64,000 bases of DNA, from contig NZ_OZ245754.1 in assembly GCF_965227365.1 (NCBI RefSeq), positions 4,898,001 to 4,962,000 on the forward strand. Direction: 5' to 3'. The notes under the pieces are model-generated. The model searched no databases, was not told the DNA's origin, and was given only the letters and a program-made list of their open reading frames with translations. The stretch's first letter is position 1. Each line of letters begins with the position of its first letter. A program made the position numbers and the translations under genes. Below are positions 18,010-27,471 of the stretch, piece by piece. Source of the DNA: Hwanghaeella sp965227365 (lineage in GTDB: Bacteria > Pseudomonadota > Alphaproteobacteria > UBA8366 > Aestuariispiraceae).

Positions 18010-19203
18010 TCAGTCGTCGCCATAGGCGTCCTCGGTCTCCGTCGTGTGGACCGCGACGGGAAAATCCTCTTTCGGGCCGAGCGCCATTTCATCCCGCTCG
18101 AAAAGCAGCGGGCTCCTCATATAGGCCACCATCAGGTTCGCCACGGCTTCAAGGGATTCGATATTCGTACGCTCCCAACCATGGCTGGCATCACAGGCGA
18201 AACAGACCAAGGCGGTACGGATGTCGTTTCCGGCTTCCAACGCGGCGGCGGCATCGGAGCGGTAATATTTGAACACGTCCCTGCTGTGTTCGATTTGGAA
18301 GGCCTTGGCCAGCGTCAGCAATTTACGGGTCAAATGCCAGTCGAAGGGACCGGACATGTCCTGCATGGCGACGGTCGCGCCGTATTCGCAGGTATTCTGA
18401 CCCGGTGCGATGGTGCCGTTGTCGATCGAAACCATCTCGGCGACATCGCCGTGCAGAACGTGGGATGCCCCGACCCCGACTTCCTCGGAAATCGTCAGCA
18501 GGATATGGCATTCAAGGGGCAGGCGGAACTTACCCTCGACGATTGCCTTGGCGGCGGTCAGCAGGGCGGCCACACCGGCCTTGTCGTCAAGATGCCGGGA
18601 ACAGACGAAACCGTCGTCGCTGAAGACCGGATTGGCATGTACCACGACCGTATCGCCGATATTGATGCTGTGGTCGATCAGGTCCTGTTTCGAATGAATG
18701 CGCCGGTCGACCCGGATTTCCAGATTCTCCCAACTGCTGGGCTGGGTGTCGATTTCTTTGTTATAGGTATGTCCCGACGCTTTCAGCGGCAGGATCGTGC
18801 CGTGATGCTGTCCAAGCTCGGAGTGGATGGTGACACGGGCGCCTTCGGCAAACCGCGCCGACCAATGTCCGATCGGCACCACCTCGCAGCGTCCGTTATT
18901 CTTCAGGTTCTTCACCATGGCGCCCAACGTGTCGAGATGGGCGACAATCGCCCGGTCCGGCGCCTTCGAGACACCGGGCAGAGTGGCGCGTATCGCACCC
19001 CGACGGGTCAGCTCATATTCGATGCCAAGATCGTCGAACAAACCGCAGACGAGGTTCACCACGGCGTCGGTCATGCCGCTGGGGCTGGGCGTGGTCAGCA
19101 ACTGGTTGAGGACATCGACCATGTAATCCATGTCCAGGTCCCAATCGCGGCCCTTCTTGCTGGCTTTCAGCAATTCAGGGGTCAGCGGCTTAATTTCAGT
19201 CAC
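18010..19203 (-). CDS. NAGGN-system M42-type aminopeptidase
   Basis: 397 residues from a GTG at 19203, which has GGAGAA at the right spacing; another in-frame GTG at 19245 lacks this. It belongs to the metallopeptidase family found in the N-acetylglutaminylglutamine amide (NAGGN) osmoprotectant clusters. Metal-site features of M42 enzymes are visible: VAHLDTLG near 95-102, HLDDKAG near 205-211, and SEEVGVG near 240-246. It is the last gene of asnO-ngg-peptidase on the minus strand. Its substrate is not established; turnover of the dipeptide or provision of glutamine are possibilities. A long open frame on the other strand over this gene is a shadow. Confidence 0.9.
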   Translation of the reverse strand: MTEIKPLTPELLKASKKGRDWDLDMDYMVDVLNQLLTTPSPSGMTDAVVNLVCGLFDDLGIEYELTRRGAIRATLPGVSKAPDRAIVAHLDTLGAMVKNLKNNGRCEVVPIGHWSARFAEGARVTIHSELGQHHGTILPLKASGHTYNKEIDTQPSSWENLEIRVDRRIHSKQDLIDHSINIGDTVVVHANPVFSDDGFVCSRHLDDKAGVAALLTAAKAIVEGKFRLPLECHILLTISEEVGVGASHVLHGDVAEMVSIDNGTIAPGQNTCEYGATVAMQDMSGPFDWHLTRKLLTLAKAFQIEHSRDVFKYYRSDAAAALEAGNDIRTALVCFACDASHGWERTNIESLEAVANLMVAYMRSPLLFERDEMALGPKEDFPVAVHTTETEDAYGDD

Positions 19204-19253
19204 GGTATTCTCCGTTGTCTTCAGATTTTCAGGTCGAACACGCACGGCCCGGT

Positions 19254-21041
19254 TCAGGAGGACATCGACTGCGTCTGTGGAAACAGCAGGTCGATGAACT
19301 TCTCTGCCGTAGGCTGCGGTTCGTGATTGGCCAGACCCGGACGCTCATTCGCTTCGATGATGGCATAGCCGGGCTGGGCTGGGTCTTTCACCATGAAGTC
19401 GAAACCGACGACCGGAATATCCAGGACCCGCGCCGCTTCGACCGCGGCCGAGCGCAACGAAACATGCAGTTCGTCGGTAACATCATGGATTGTGCCGCCG
19501 GTATGCAGGTTGGCGGTCTTGCGTACAGCCACAGTCTCGTCCTGGGGCAGGATGTCGTCCATGGTATAGCCTGCAATATGGATGCAGCGCTCCGTTTCCC
19601 CATCCATGGGAATTTCACTCTCGCCATCCGTGGCGTTGCGTCGACGCCGGCTGAGTTTTTCGATCAGCTCCTTGATTGTATGTTCTCCATCGCCGCGAAC
19701 CACCGGAGGTCTCCTGATTGCCGCGGCGATGACTTCCCCGTCGATCACGATGATACGTAGATCCTGACCTTCGATGAACTCTTCCATGATGACGTGGTCA
19801 AACATTGCACGCGCGCGGTCGATCGCGTCCAAGACTTCTTCCTCCGTCGATAGGTCGACGGCAACACCATGTCCCTGCTCTCCGCGTGCAGGTTTGACGA
19901 CGACGCGACCGTACTTCTGTAGGAAGGGCACTGCGTTGCCATTGTCGGGATCGATGGAAATCTGGTCCGGCGCGCGTAATCCGGCTTTCTTCAGCAGCCG
20001 TCGTGTAACCGCCTTGTCGTCGCAGCGGCTCATCGCGACCGCGGTTGTCAACTCGCTCAAGGCTTCACGGCAGGCGACGGAACGTCCACCATATGTCAGG
20101 CGAAACAGTCCGGCCTCCGCATCTTCTATTTCAACGAAAATGCCCCGGCGTTTGGCTTCGTTGACGATGATGCGGGCATAGACGTTCAAGCCGTGCTCCT
20201 CAGTCGGACCGACGAAAAGTTTTTCGTTTATCGGGTTCTTGCGTTTGATCGTATAGACGGGAATCTGTTCAAAGCCTAATTTCCGGTAAAGAGATATCGC
20301 TTCCTTGTTGTCGTGCATCACGGACAAGTCCATGAAGCTTCGTCCCATTCCCTTGAACCGGCCGGCCAGTTCCATGACCAGGGCTCTGCCAATTCCCGGG
20401 TTCTTCGCTTGCGGGTCGACGGCCAGGGCCCATAGGCTGGATCCGTTATCGGGATCATTGAACGCCTGCTTGTGGTCGACACCCATGACCACGCCGACTA
20501 TTTCCCGCATCCCTTCCTCCTCGGGATGATCCTCCGCGACCAACACCTGCAAGGTCGGGTCATCCTGGATCCGGGTGAAGAACGGCTCGCTCACCGGTAC
20601 CATGGACCAGGCGCGGTAGAGGCGGTTGACGGCCTTCTCATCGCCCGGCTCGGCCGGCCGGATGCGGATGCCGTCCGCCGTCATGTCAGCGGTGCGCGCG
20701 TTGGACAGGCCGAGGCGGAATGTGTGGGAGGGGTCCAGGAACAACGCCTGCGGCGCGGTCGCTAGCACGACATGGGGCTCGCGCACATAGAAGGCCACGT
20801 CACGACGGTTCGATCCTTCTTCCTGGATCGTTTCGGCGAGGGCCGCAGCGCTCTCGAAGGTTTGCCCGAAAATCAGGCGGCCCCATCCGCAATCGACACT
20901 AACGCCCTGTTCGACCTGGTCGTCGCCTGTCGGCGCGGGCGGCTCACCCCAATTCTTGAGTGAGGCAAGATGCAGTCTCGATCCGGTCACGTCAGCTTTT
21001 TCCTTCATCGCCATGGTGCGTGGGTCCTGTATAGCGGTCAT
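19254..21041 (-). CDS. ngg: N-acetylglutaminylglutamine synthetase (GNAT plus ATP-grasp)
   Basis: 595 residues from the ATG at 21041. The N-terminal half holds a GNAT acetyltransferase domain (about residues 90-240, with GIGRALVMELAGRF). The C-terminal half is an ATP-grasp ligase (about 290-590), with VVKPARGEQGHGVAVD and the metal/ATP residues in IIEANERPG near the end. Work in Sinorhizobium and Pseudomonas identified this fused enzyme as making N-acetylglutaminylglutamine from two glutamines and acetyl-CoA. The ATG lies 13 bases beyond the asnO stop, so the pair is likely coupled. Confidence 0.93.
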   Translation of the reverse strand: MTAIQDPRTMAMKEKADVTGSRLHLASLKNWGEPPAPTGDDQVEQGVSVDCGWGRLIFGQTFESAAALAETIQEEGSNRRDVAFYVREPHVVLATAPQALFLDPSHTFRLGLSNARTADMTADGIRIRPAEPGDEKAVNRLYRAWSMVPVSEPFFTRIQDDPTLQVLVAEDHPEEEGMREIVGVVMGVDHKQAFNDPDNGSSLWALAVDPQAKNPGIGRALVMELAGRFKGMGRSFMDLSVMHDNKEAISLYRKLGFEQIPVYTIKRKNPINEKLFVGPTEEHGLNVYARIIVNEAKRRGIFVEIEDAEAGLFRLTYGGRSVACREALSELTTAVAMSRCDDKAVTRRLLKKAGLRAPDQISIDPDNGNAVPFLQKYGRVVVKPARGEQGHGVAVDLSTEEEVLDAIDRARAMFDHVIMEEFIEGQDLRIIVIDGEVIAAAIRRPPVVRGDGEHTIKELIEKLSRRRRNATDGESEIPMDGETERCIHIAGYTMDDILPQDETVAVRKTANLHTGGTIHDVTDELHVSLRSAAVEAARVLDIPVVGFDFMVKDPAQPGYAIIEANERPGLANHEPQPTAEKFIDLLFPQTQSMSS

Positions 21042-21054
21042 AGTGTTCCGGCCC

Positions 21055-22833
21055 TCAAATCCCATGCGTTTGCAGCCACATTTCAAGCAGGGCTACCTGC
21101 CAAAGCTTCGAACCCCTGAGGGGCGTGATATGCTCGGTCGGGTTGGACAACAGCGTGTCCAGATAATCCTGTTTGAACAGGCCACGATCTTTTGCAGCTT
21201 TGGAGGAAAGGGCGTCACGGACATAGTCGAGATACGGCCCGTCGATATACTTCAGGGCGGGAACCGGGAAATACCCTTTCGGGCGATCGATCACCTCGCT
21301 TGGAATGACCTGTCGGGCGACATCCTTCAGAATCCCTTTGCCGCCGTCACGAAGTTTCAGTTCAGCAGGGACACGCGCCGCAAGCTCGACCAACTCGTGG
21401 TCCAGGAACGGTACACGGGCCTCCAGACCCCAGGCCATGGTCATGTTGTCGACACGTTTGACAGGGTCGTCGACCAGCATCACGGTCGTATCTATTCTGA
21501 GTGCCTTGTCGATCGGCGCATCGGCGCCGTGCCTGTCGAAATGTTCTGCGACGAAAGCCCGGCTATAATCCTCACCGACATATTTTGATGCGATCGCCTG
21601 GGTATATTCCTGCTGGTCACGGTCGAAGAAAACCGATGCGTAATCCGCGGCCGGATCATTCGACTGCATCATCGGCGGATACCAGTGATACCCGGCGAAG
21701 ATCTCATCTGCTCCCTGACCGCTTTGAACGACCTTCACATGTTGCGATACCTGCTCGGAGAGCAGAAAGAACCCGGCATTGTCGTAGCTGACCATGGGTT
21801 CAGACATCGCCTGAAATGTCTTCGGCAAAGTGTCGAGGAGCCGAGCGGATTCAACGAAGGTCTTCGAATGATCCGTTCCGAAATGCTTCGCGATCAGATC
21901 CGAATACTGAAACTCGTCACCCTTTTCGCCATTCGCTTCTTCAAACCCGACAGAGAAAGTCTTCAAGCCTTCCTGTCCGGCCTCCGCCAGAAGCCCGACG
22001 ATCAGACTGGAATCGACCCCGCCGGACAGCAGCACACCGACCGGAACGTCCGCCACCATGCGCCGTTTCACGGCAAGGCGCAGCGCGTCCATTACCCGGT
22101 CGCGCCAGTCGTCGTCCGAATACCGTGTTTCCTCGGCAGTCGGCCCGAAACGGACGTCCCAGTAAATGTGGTCTTTCTCACGGCCGTCCGGTTCGATGAT
22201 CGAGATCGTTGCCGGCGGCAGCTTCTTCACGTCGCGCAAAATGGTATGGGGCGGGGGGACCACCGCGTGGAAGGTCATATAGTGGTGCAGACCGATCGGG
22301 TCGATATCTGTATCAATATCGCCCGCCGCCAGCAGTGCCGGAAGCGAGGAAGCGAAACGCAGCTTTCCGCTGGCCGGGCCGCCAGCCAGGTAAAGCGGCT
22401 TAATGCCCAACCGATCGCGCGCCAGAATCAAGCGCCCGGTTTCGCGTTCGTAGATCGCAAAGGCGAACATGCCATGGAACCGGCTGACGCAATCGGTTTT
22501 CCATTCCGCATAGGCGCGCAGGATCACTTCCGTGTCCCCGTCTGAAAAGAACCGGTGACCCTTGCTCTCCAATTCGGCGCGAAGTTCCTTGTAGTTATAA
22601 ATGCAGCCGTTGAAAGCAATGGTCAGGCCCAGATCCGGGTCGGTCATCGGCTGTTCGGCGCGGTCCGAAAGATCGATGATTTTCAACCGCCTGTGCCCAA
22701 AAGCATTTCTTCCGCGTTGTATGGCACCGCCCGAATCCGGGCCTCTCGGCACCAAGACATCCATCATTTTCTCAATGGCGTTCAGGGACGCCGAACTGCC
22801 GTCGAAGGTGACTTCGCCGCATATTCCACACAT
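21055..22833 (-). CDS. asnO: N-acetylglutaminylglutamine amidotransferase (asparagine-synthetase-like)
   Basis: 592 residues with the asparagine synthetase B layout. The N-terminal class II glutaminase begins MCGICGE with nucleophile Cys2, and the C-terminal synthetase domain has the PP-loop LLSGGVDSSLI near residue 265. In NAGGN clusters this enzyme converts the acetylated dipeptide to its amide, the final osmolyte step. It heads the three-gene operon and is divergent from a marR gene. A good -35 hexamer and a 19-bp palindrome lie upstream. It is called NAGGN amidotransferase, not asparagine synthetase, because of the ngg and peptidase partners. Confidence 0.93.
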   Translation of the reverse strand: MCGICGEVTFDGSSASLNAIEKMMDVLVPRGPDSGGAIQRGRNAFGHRRLKIIDLSDRAEQPMTDPDLGLTIAFNGCIYNYKELRAELESKGHRFFSDGDTEVILRAYAEWKTDCVSRFHGMFAFAIYERETGRLILARDRLGIKPLYLAGGPASGKLRFASSLPALLAAGDIDTDIDPIGLHHYMTFHAVVPPPHTILRDVKKLPPATISIIEPDGREKDHIYWDVRFGPTAEETRYSDDDWRDRVMDALRLAVKRRMVADVPVGVLLSGGVDSSLIVGLLAEAGQEGLKTFSVGFEEANGEKGDEFQYSDLIAKHFGTDHSKTFVESARLLDTLPKTFQAMSEPMVSYDNAGFFLLSEQVSQHVKVVQSGQGADEIFAGYHWYPPMMQSNDPAADYASVFFDRDQQEYTQAIASKYVGEDYSRAFVAEHFDRHGADAPIDKALRIDTTVMLVDDPVKRVDNMTMAWGLEARVPFLDHELVELAARVPAELKLRDGGKGILKDVARQVIPSEVIDRPKGYFPVPALKYIDGPYLDYVRDALSSKAAKDRGLFKQDYLDTLLSNPTEHITPLRGSKLWQVALLEMWLQTHGI

Positions 22834-22971
22834 AGGTTCACATACCGTTTTTCGTTAACGTTTGCTTTTCACGTCGGCCTCGTCTTTCAGGGGCGAGAGG
22901 CACGCGACGACGCCACCTAGGCCTGCTGATCAGGCGCGTATCGGCTGCGGGCGATTTCATTTGCGTGCCAC

Positions 22972-23000
22972 TTCTTACACATCAAAACTTTTGATGTCAA
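22972..23000 (-). promoter_or_regulatory. Candidate asnO promoter overlapping a 19-bp operator-like palindrome
   Basis: Read on the minus strand, TTGACA (23000-22995) and TAAGAA (22977-22972) are 17 bases apart. The spacer is almost filled by the perfect palindrome ACATCAAAACTTTTGATGT (22979-22997; 9-bp arms, one central base). MarR-family proteins bind palindromes of this size, and marR is the divergent neighbour. Binding here would block RNA polymerase at asnO. The -10 match is only 3 of 6; the -35 is perfect. Confidence 0.6.
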
Positions 23001-23090
23001 AATATTCGTCCTGTAAGCATCTATTGACCCGGACCGCCGGTTCGTTACAGTTTCCTGACACAAAAAGAATCAAGAACGGGTTCCGGCCAA

Positions 23091-23600
23091 ATGCGCGCCG
23101 CTGCCAAGAGAAATGCCGACACGGATACAACGCGCGACGTCCTGGTAGCGTTGCGTCGGATCATCCGTGCGATTGATCTTCAATCGAAACGCATTGCGAA
23201 GACCTCAGGTTTGACGACACCGCAGGTCATGGTGTTGCAGTCGATTCGCGACTTGGGTGAAGTGACGACGGGCCGACTGTCCAGTGACGTCTCGTTGAGT
23301 CAGGCGACGGTCACGACAATCCTCGATCGGTTGGAGCAACGGGGTTTGGTCGAACGGTACCGCAGTGACCGCGACAGACGCATCGTACATACGAAACTGA
23401 CGGAGGCGGGCCGAAAGTCACTGAAAAAGGCGCCCCCGCTTCTGCATGAAGAATTCATAGCCGCCTTCGCGGACCTTCCTGCAGGCCGCCAGGACGAGAT
23501 CGTCGCGACGCTGGAGGAAGTGGCAACCATGCTGGGTGGCGGTGATCTGGACGCGGCCCCCTTGCTGGATGTGGCGCCGCCGTCGGCCACTGGGCGGTAA
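23091..23600 (+). CDS. MarR family transcriptional regulator
   Basis: 169 residues. The winged-helix domain spans about residues 40-115, with the recognition helix in LSQATVTTILDRLEQRGLVER and the wing containing RSDRDRRIVHTKLT. It is divergent from asnO, so it most likely controls the NAGGN operon and itself through the palindrome at 22979-22997. Its 3' end is three bases from the end of the feruloyl-CoA synthetase gene; MarR proteins also control hydroxycinnamate genes elsewhere, so that role cannot be excluded. The effector is unknown. Confidence 0.92.
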   Translation: MRAAAKRNADTDTTRDVLVALRRIIRAIDLQSKRIAKTSGLTTPQVMVLQSIRDLGEVTTGRLSSDVSLSQATVTTILDRLEQRGLVERYRSDRDRRIVHTKLTEAGRKSLKKAPPLLHEEFIAAFADLPAGRQDEIVATLEEVATMLGGGDLDAAPLLDVAPPSATGR

Positions 23601-23603
23601 CGG

Positions 23604-25427
23604 TCAGGCGCGGAAAACGGCCGGATCGTTGGCGTCGAACAGGCGCGCAACAAGCGTTGCACGGCGGTCCAGGATCTTCCGCACGTTCAAACTGCCCTTC
23701 GCGGTGATCTCCCCGTCGGCGACGGAGGGCGGTTCGGTCATGAGGATGGCGCGGGCGATCCGGGTCGATGACCCGGTCGCGCCCCGGTTGACGATGCGCA
23801 GGATGTCTTCGACCTTTTGCCTCAGGGATACGCCGTAGAACACCGCGCCGTCGCTGTCATAGGTAAGGCCACTCGCCTCCATTGCGGCCGGGTTGCCGAA
23901 TAGAAGCAGGCCTATTTCGTCCCGGTCGTGACCGGCGATCACCATGTCGCCTGCCACCGGAGCAAAATCCTTCAGCAATGTCAGGCGCAGATTGGACGCG
24001 CGCACCCATGTGCCGGTCGACAGTTTGAAGTCTTCCGTGATGCGTCCGTCGAAAACAAGGCCCCGATGTATGTCGTTCGGGTCTACGAAGCGCACGGCGT
24101 CATTTGTGATCAGGAAACCCTCTTCATCGAATGCCTTCCGGGTGTTTTCCGGATCCCTGTAATAACCGGGCGTGACATTATCGCCGGAAAGCCTGATCTC
24201 GTACCGGCCCTCACCCAATGGCAGCAGTTTCAGGACGACGCCCGGCAGGGGCACGCCGATGATACCGGAACGGTCGACGGGTTCGTGCACCATGACGGCG
24301 GCCGGCGCGGTTTCGGTCAAACCCCAACCTGAGATCATCAACGGCGGATTGCCCCGAACCTCCCGCGCGAAATCCTCGATCACGCGCCAGGTTTCCATCG
24401 GCAGGGAAGCGGCGGCGTAAAAGACAAAATCCAGATTCTCGAAATAGGCGTTGCGCAAAGCCTCGTCGTCGCGCATCGCGTCCATCTGCATGGAAAATCC
24501 GACCGGCACGTTGAATGAAAGCGTGCCCGGGTGTTCGCGAAGGTTCCGCAGGCTGCGCTCGGCGGCATCGCCCATCGGCCGGCCGTCATCGATGTAAAGA
24601 CTGCCGCCATTCGCAAGGATCAGGTTGAAATTGTGACTACCGCCGAATGTATGATTCCAAGGCAACCAGTCCAGGATCTTGGGCGGCCGGTCGGTCAACA
24701 TTGGCAGCGTTGCAATCAACTGCGCCTGATTGGTCGTCAACATCCCGTGGGTCGTCATCACGCCCTTGGGGTTTGAGGTCGAGCCCGACGTGAACAGGAT
24801 CTTGGCCAGCGTGTCGGGCCCGACAAGTGCATGCGCCGCTTCGACGGCCGCGTCGCCGCTGGCGGAAAGCAGATCCGAGAACGGTGTGACCGAAACAGGC
24901 GACCCTTCCGTTTTGGTCGCGACCTTCTCAATGTCGTCGAAGACGGGAAGCGACAGGGCTGTGCCAAAAGCCCCGGCGTCGAACGCGAAGACAAGCCCCG
25001 GATGAACCGTTTCCGCCGCGTAGATCAAGCGGTCATGTGCTTCCTGGATCAGCGAGTACTGGTCGGCCAGTGGAATGACAGGGATGCCGACATACTGTGC
25101 GGCGAGTTTGAGGATTGCGTGATCCACCCCATTGCCGGATAGGATCAAAACCGGCCGTTCGGGGCCAAGCCCCCTGGACAACAGCGCAGCCGCGACCGAC
25201 CGTACCGCGCGGTGCATTTCCGAATAGGTGACTTCGCGCCAACCTGCATCCTCTTTCGGGCCCTCGCGTTCGGCGATGAAAACCCGGTCCGGCGCCTCGG
25301 TCGCCCAGCGGTCGAGCCACTCGCCAATGTTCCGTGCGACCGGCCCGAGCGGGATCTTGGATTGCAAAAGGATCGAACCATCTGAACGATCCTCTCTTTC
25401 CACGGAATGGGGGATATGATCGGTCAT
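23604..25427 (-). CDS. Feruloyl-CoA synthetase-like acyl-CoA ligase
   Basis: A 607-residue ANL-superfamily ligase, closest by layout to feruloyl-CoA synthetases. The AMP-binding P-loop ILFTSGSTSNPKGV is near residues 211-224, WLPWNHTFGG near 257, and GWGLTETAPA near 357. The start, MTDHIPHSVERE, follows the crotonase stop by 12 bases. It would activate an aromatic or cinnamic acid to its CoA thioester using ATP. The usual C-terminal adenylating lysine segment is less obvious in this subfamily. The exact acid is unknown; the crotonase and flavin hydroxylase upstream support aromatic-acid use. Confidence 0.85.
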   Translation of the reverse strand: MTDHIPHSVEREDRSDGSILLQSKIPLGPVARNIGEWLDRWATEAPDRVFIAEREGPKEDAGWREVTYSEMHRAVRSVAAALLSRGLGPERPVLILSGNGVDHAILKLAAQYVGIPVIPLADQYSLIQEAHDRLIYAAETVHPGLVFAFDAGAFGTALSLPVFDDIEKVATKTEGSPVSVTPFSDLLSASGDAAVEAAHALVGPDTLAKILFTSGSTSNPKGVMTTHGMLTTNQAQLIATLPMLTDRPPKILDWLPWNHTFGGSHNFNLILANGGSLYIDDGRPMGDAAERSLRNLREHPGTLSFNVPVGFSMQMDAMRDDEALRNAYFENLDFVFYAAASLPMETWRVIEDFAREVRGNPPLMISGWGLTETAPAAVMVHEPVDRSGIIGVPLPGVVLKLLPLGEGRYEIRLSGDNVTPGYYRDPENTRKAFDEEGFLITNDAVRFVDPNDIHRGLVFDGRITEDFKLSTGTWVRASNLRLTLLKDFAPVAGDMVIAGHDRDEIGLLLFGNPAAMEASGLTYDSDGAVFYGVSLRQKVEDILRIVNRGATGSSTRIARAILMTEPPSVADGEITAKGSLNVRKILDRRATLVARLFDANDPAVFRA

Positions 25428-25438
25428 CGCGATCTCGC

Positions 25439-26203
25439 TTACCGAAAATCCGGGTTCCGCTTCTGCAGGAAGGCACGAAGCCCTTCGATCGCGTCGGGGC
25501 TGGTCTGCGCCAGGGCGACGCAGAGGCTTTCGACGAACAAACCGTCAGATTTCGCCATATCCTCAATCCTGGAGAGAGCCTGGATCATCATGTAGTTGGA
25601 CAACGGCGCGTTGGACGCGATCGTCTCCGCCAGTTCCAACGCCTTGGCCAAGCCTTCTCCCTCGCCGACTGCATAGTGCGCCAAGCCGAGGGAGAGACCT
25701 TCTTCCGCATTGTATCTCCGGCCTGTCAGCATAATTTCCGTCATCCGGTCGGCGCCCAGGATTCGGCCTACGCGAACCGATGCCCCGCCACCCACGAAGA
25801 TGCCGCGCCGGCCTTCCGGCAATTGAAACATCGCCGACGGTTCGGCGACACGGACATGAGTTGCCGTAGCGAGTTCGAGTCCGCCGCCGATCACGGCACC
25901 TGACAAGGCGGAGACAACGGGTAGGCCGCCGAACTGGATCCGGTCCATGATCCGGTGCCACCAGCGGGAATGATGGATTGCCTGTTCCGCGTCGCGCTCC
26001 ACATGTTCCGACAGGTCCAGCCCGGCGCAGAAATGACCGCCTTCTCCTGTGAGGACGACGACCTTTGTTTCTGCAGGAGGGTCGGCAAAGAAAGTGTCGA
26101 TCTCACGGATCAACGCGTCGGACATCGCATTGCGTTTTTCCGGCCTGTTCATGGTGAGGATGGCGATCGGGCCTTCCGTCCTTACGCGTAGGATGTCCGA
26201 CAT
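25439..26203 (-). CDS. Crotonase/enoyl-CoA hydratase family protein
   Basis: 254 residues with the crotonase fold. Oxyanion-hole segments are GHFCAGLDLSEH near residues 57-67 and SGAVIGGGLELA near 104-115. The region that usually supplies the second catalytic glutamate reads GRRGIFVGGGASVRVGR, so activity may differ from a standard hydratase. It sits between the flavin monooxygenase and the CoA ligase, with gaps of 39 and 11 bases, so it should act on the CoA thioester made by the ligase, as hydratase or hydratase-lyase. Confidence 0.88.
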   Translation of the reverse strand: MSDILRVRTEGPIAILTMNRPEKRNAMSDALIREIDTFFADPPAETKVVVLTGEGGHFCAGLDLSEHVERDAEQAIHHSRWWHRIMDRIQFGGLPVVSALSGAVIGGGLELATATHVRVAEPSAMFQLPEGRRGIFVGGGASVRVGRILGADRMTEIMLTGRRYNAEEGLSLGLAHYAVGEGEGLAKALELAETIASNAPLSNYMMIQALSRIEDMAKSDGLFVESLCVALAQTSPDAIEGLRAFLQKRNPDFR

Positions 26204-26242
26204 TTCTTTTATCCCAATTTGTGGAAATAACTGTCGAGGAGA

Positions 26243-27439
26243 TCAGGTCACCGCGCCTTCCAACCCGGTGGATCCATAGAGCCATTGAACGACGTCATAC
26301 CAATCCTCGGCTGTTTTCGCCTGCATGATCTGGTTGCGCAGTTCCGCATGCGCGCCCGACGGATGATAGATATGGTCGCCGATTGCGCGGGACTGAAGTT
26401 GTACACGCGCGGTGCGGGTCCGGCGCTTGGCGTTGTAAGCCGGCAGAACCTTCTCGATGTCGCCGTCGCCGGCCTCCATTTCCGCGGCCAGACAAACAGC
26501 GTCTTCCATGGCCATGCAGGCCCCTTGTGCGAAATACTGCATCATGGGATGCGCCGCATCGCCCAACAGGGCGGCCCGTCCGTCGACCCAGTTCATGATC
26601 GGATCGCGGTCGCACAGGACCCACAGTTTCCAGTCCTTGCCCTTTTCGATGATTTGCCGGGCAATCGGATTCACATGCTCGAATCCGCGGCGGACTTCGT
26701 CATGACTGACGGGTTTGCCCGCCACCGGTTCCGGCGCGTCGTTGTGATAGGTGACCACCAGGTTGAATACCTTCCAGCCCGATAGCGGGTAATGAACGAT
26801 ATGGCATTTCGGCCCCGCCCATAGTGTGGCGGCATTCCATCTAAGGTCCTTAGGCATTTCCTCCGTCGGGATCACCGAGCGATAGGTGGTGTGCCCCGAA
26901 ACCCTCGGTTTACCGTCGCCTGCGATCCGGGTCCGCACTTTAGACCAAAGCCCGTCAGCCCCGATCAGGGCCCGGCCGGCGATCCGCGATCGGTCCGCCA
27001 GGATCGCGGTGATGCTGCTGCCGTCCTGGTCGTAGTCGATGACCTCGCTGGATGTGCGCAACTCGATCAATTCGTGCTCACGACATGCCCGCAGGAAGAC
27101 ACCGTGCAGATCGCCCCGGTGGACTACCGCATAGGGGTTCTTGAAACGGGTGCGGAACGCATCGTCCAACGGGATGCGGGTAATTTCATCCCCGCTGATG
27201 GCGTCCATGAGGCGCAAGCTGTCGATATAGACGGCCATATCCCGCGCGGCATCGCCGACACCCAAATAGTCGAAGGAATGGAAGGCATTCGGGCCCAACT
27301 GGATCCCGGCGCCGATCTCACCCAGTTCGGGCGCCTTTTCCAGAACGATGGACGGAAACCCCTTCTGCGCCAAGCCGATCGCCGTCGCCAAACCGCCGAT
27401 CCCGCCGCCGGCAATAATGATGGGGCCGCCCTGGGTCAT
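26243..27439 (-). CDS. FAD-dependent aromatic hydroxylase (3-hydroxybenzoate 6-hydroxylase-like)
   Basis: 398 residues from the ATG at 27439, preceded by GGGAGGAC; a 38-codon upstream extension is not family-like. Group A flavoprotein monooxygenase motifs are present: IIIAGGGIGGLATAIGLAQKG for FAD (residues 7-27), a DG motif in ALIGADGLWSKVR near 165, and GRAALLGDAAHPM near 290, which binds the flavin ribityl chain. The family includes 3-hydroxybenzoate 6-hydroxylase and salicylate hydroxylase, and the motif context favours the former. It is the first gene of the minus-strand aromatic block. Substrate assignment is inference. Confidence 0.82.
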   Translation of the reverse strand: MTQGGPIIIAGGGIGGLATAIGLAQKGFPSIVLEKAPELGEIGAGIQLGPNAFHSFDYLGVGDAARDMAVYIDSLRLMDAISGDEITRIPLDDAFRTRFKNPYAVVHRGDLHGVFLRACREHELIELRTSSEVIDYDQDGSSITAILADRSRIAGRALIGADGLWSKVRTRIAGDGKPRVSGHTTYRSVIPTEEMPKDLRWNAATLWAGPKCHIVHYPLSGWKVFNLVVTYHNDAPEPVAGKPVSHDEVRRGFEHVNPIARQIIEKGKDWKLWVLCDRDPIMNWVDGRAALLGDAAHPMMQYFAQGACMAMEDAVCLAAEMEAGDGDIEKVLPAYNAKRRTRTARVQLQSRAIGDHIYHPSGAHAELRNQIMQAKTAEDWYDVVQWLYGSTGLEGAVT

Positions 27440-27471
27440 GAATTGTCCTCCCGACTTACCTGAACTCGACG

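Noticed and set aside
17914..19326. 470-codon open frame antisense to the M42 peptidase gene
   Set aside because: It is a high-GC shadow: no ribosome site, low-complexity His/Gln/Arg-rich translation, and the opposite strand encodes a clear family member.
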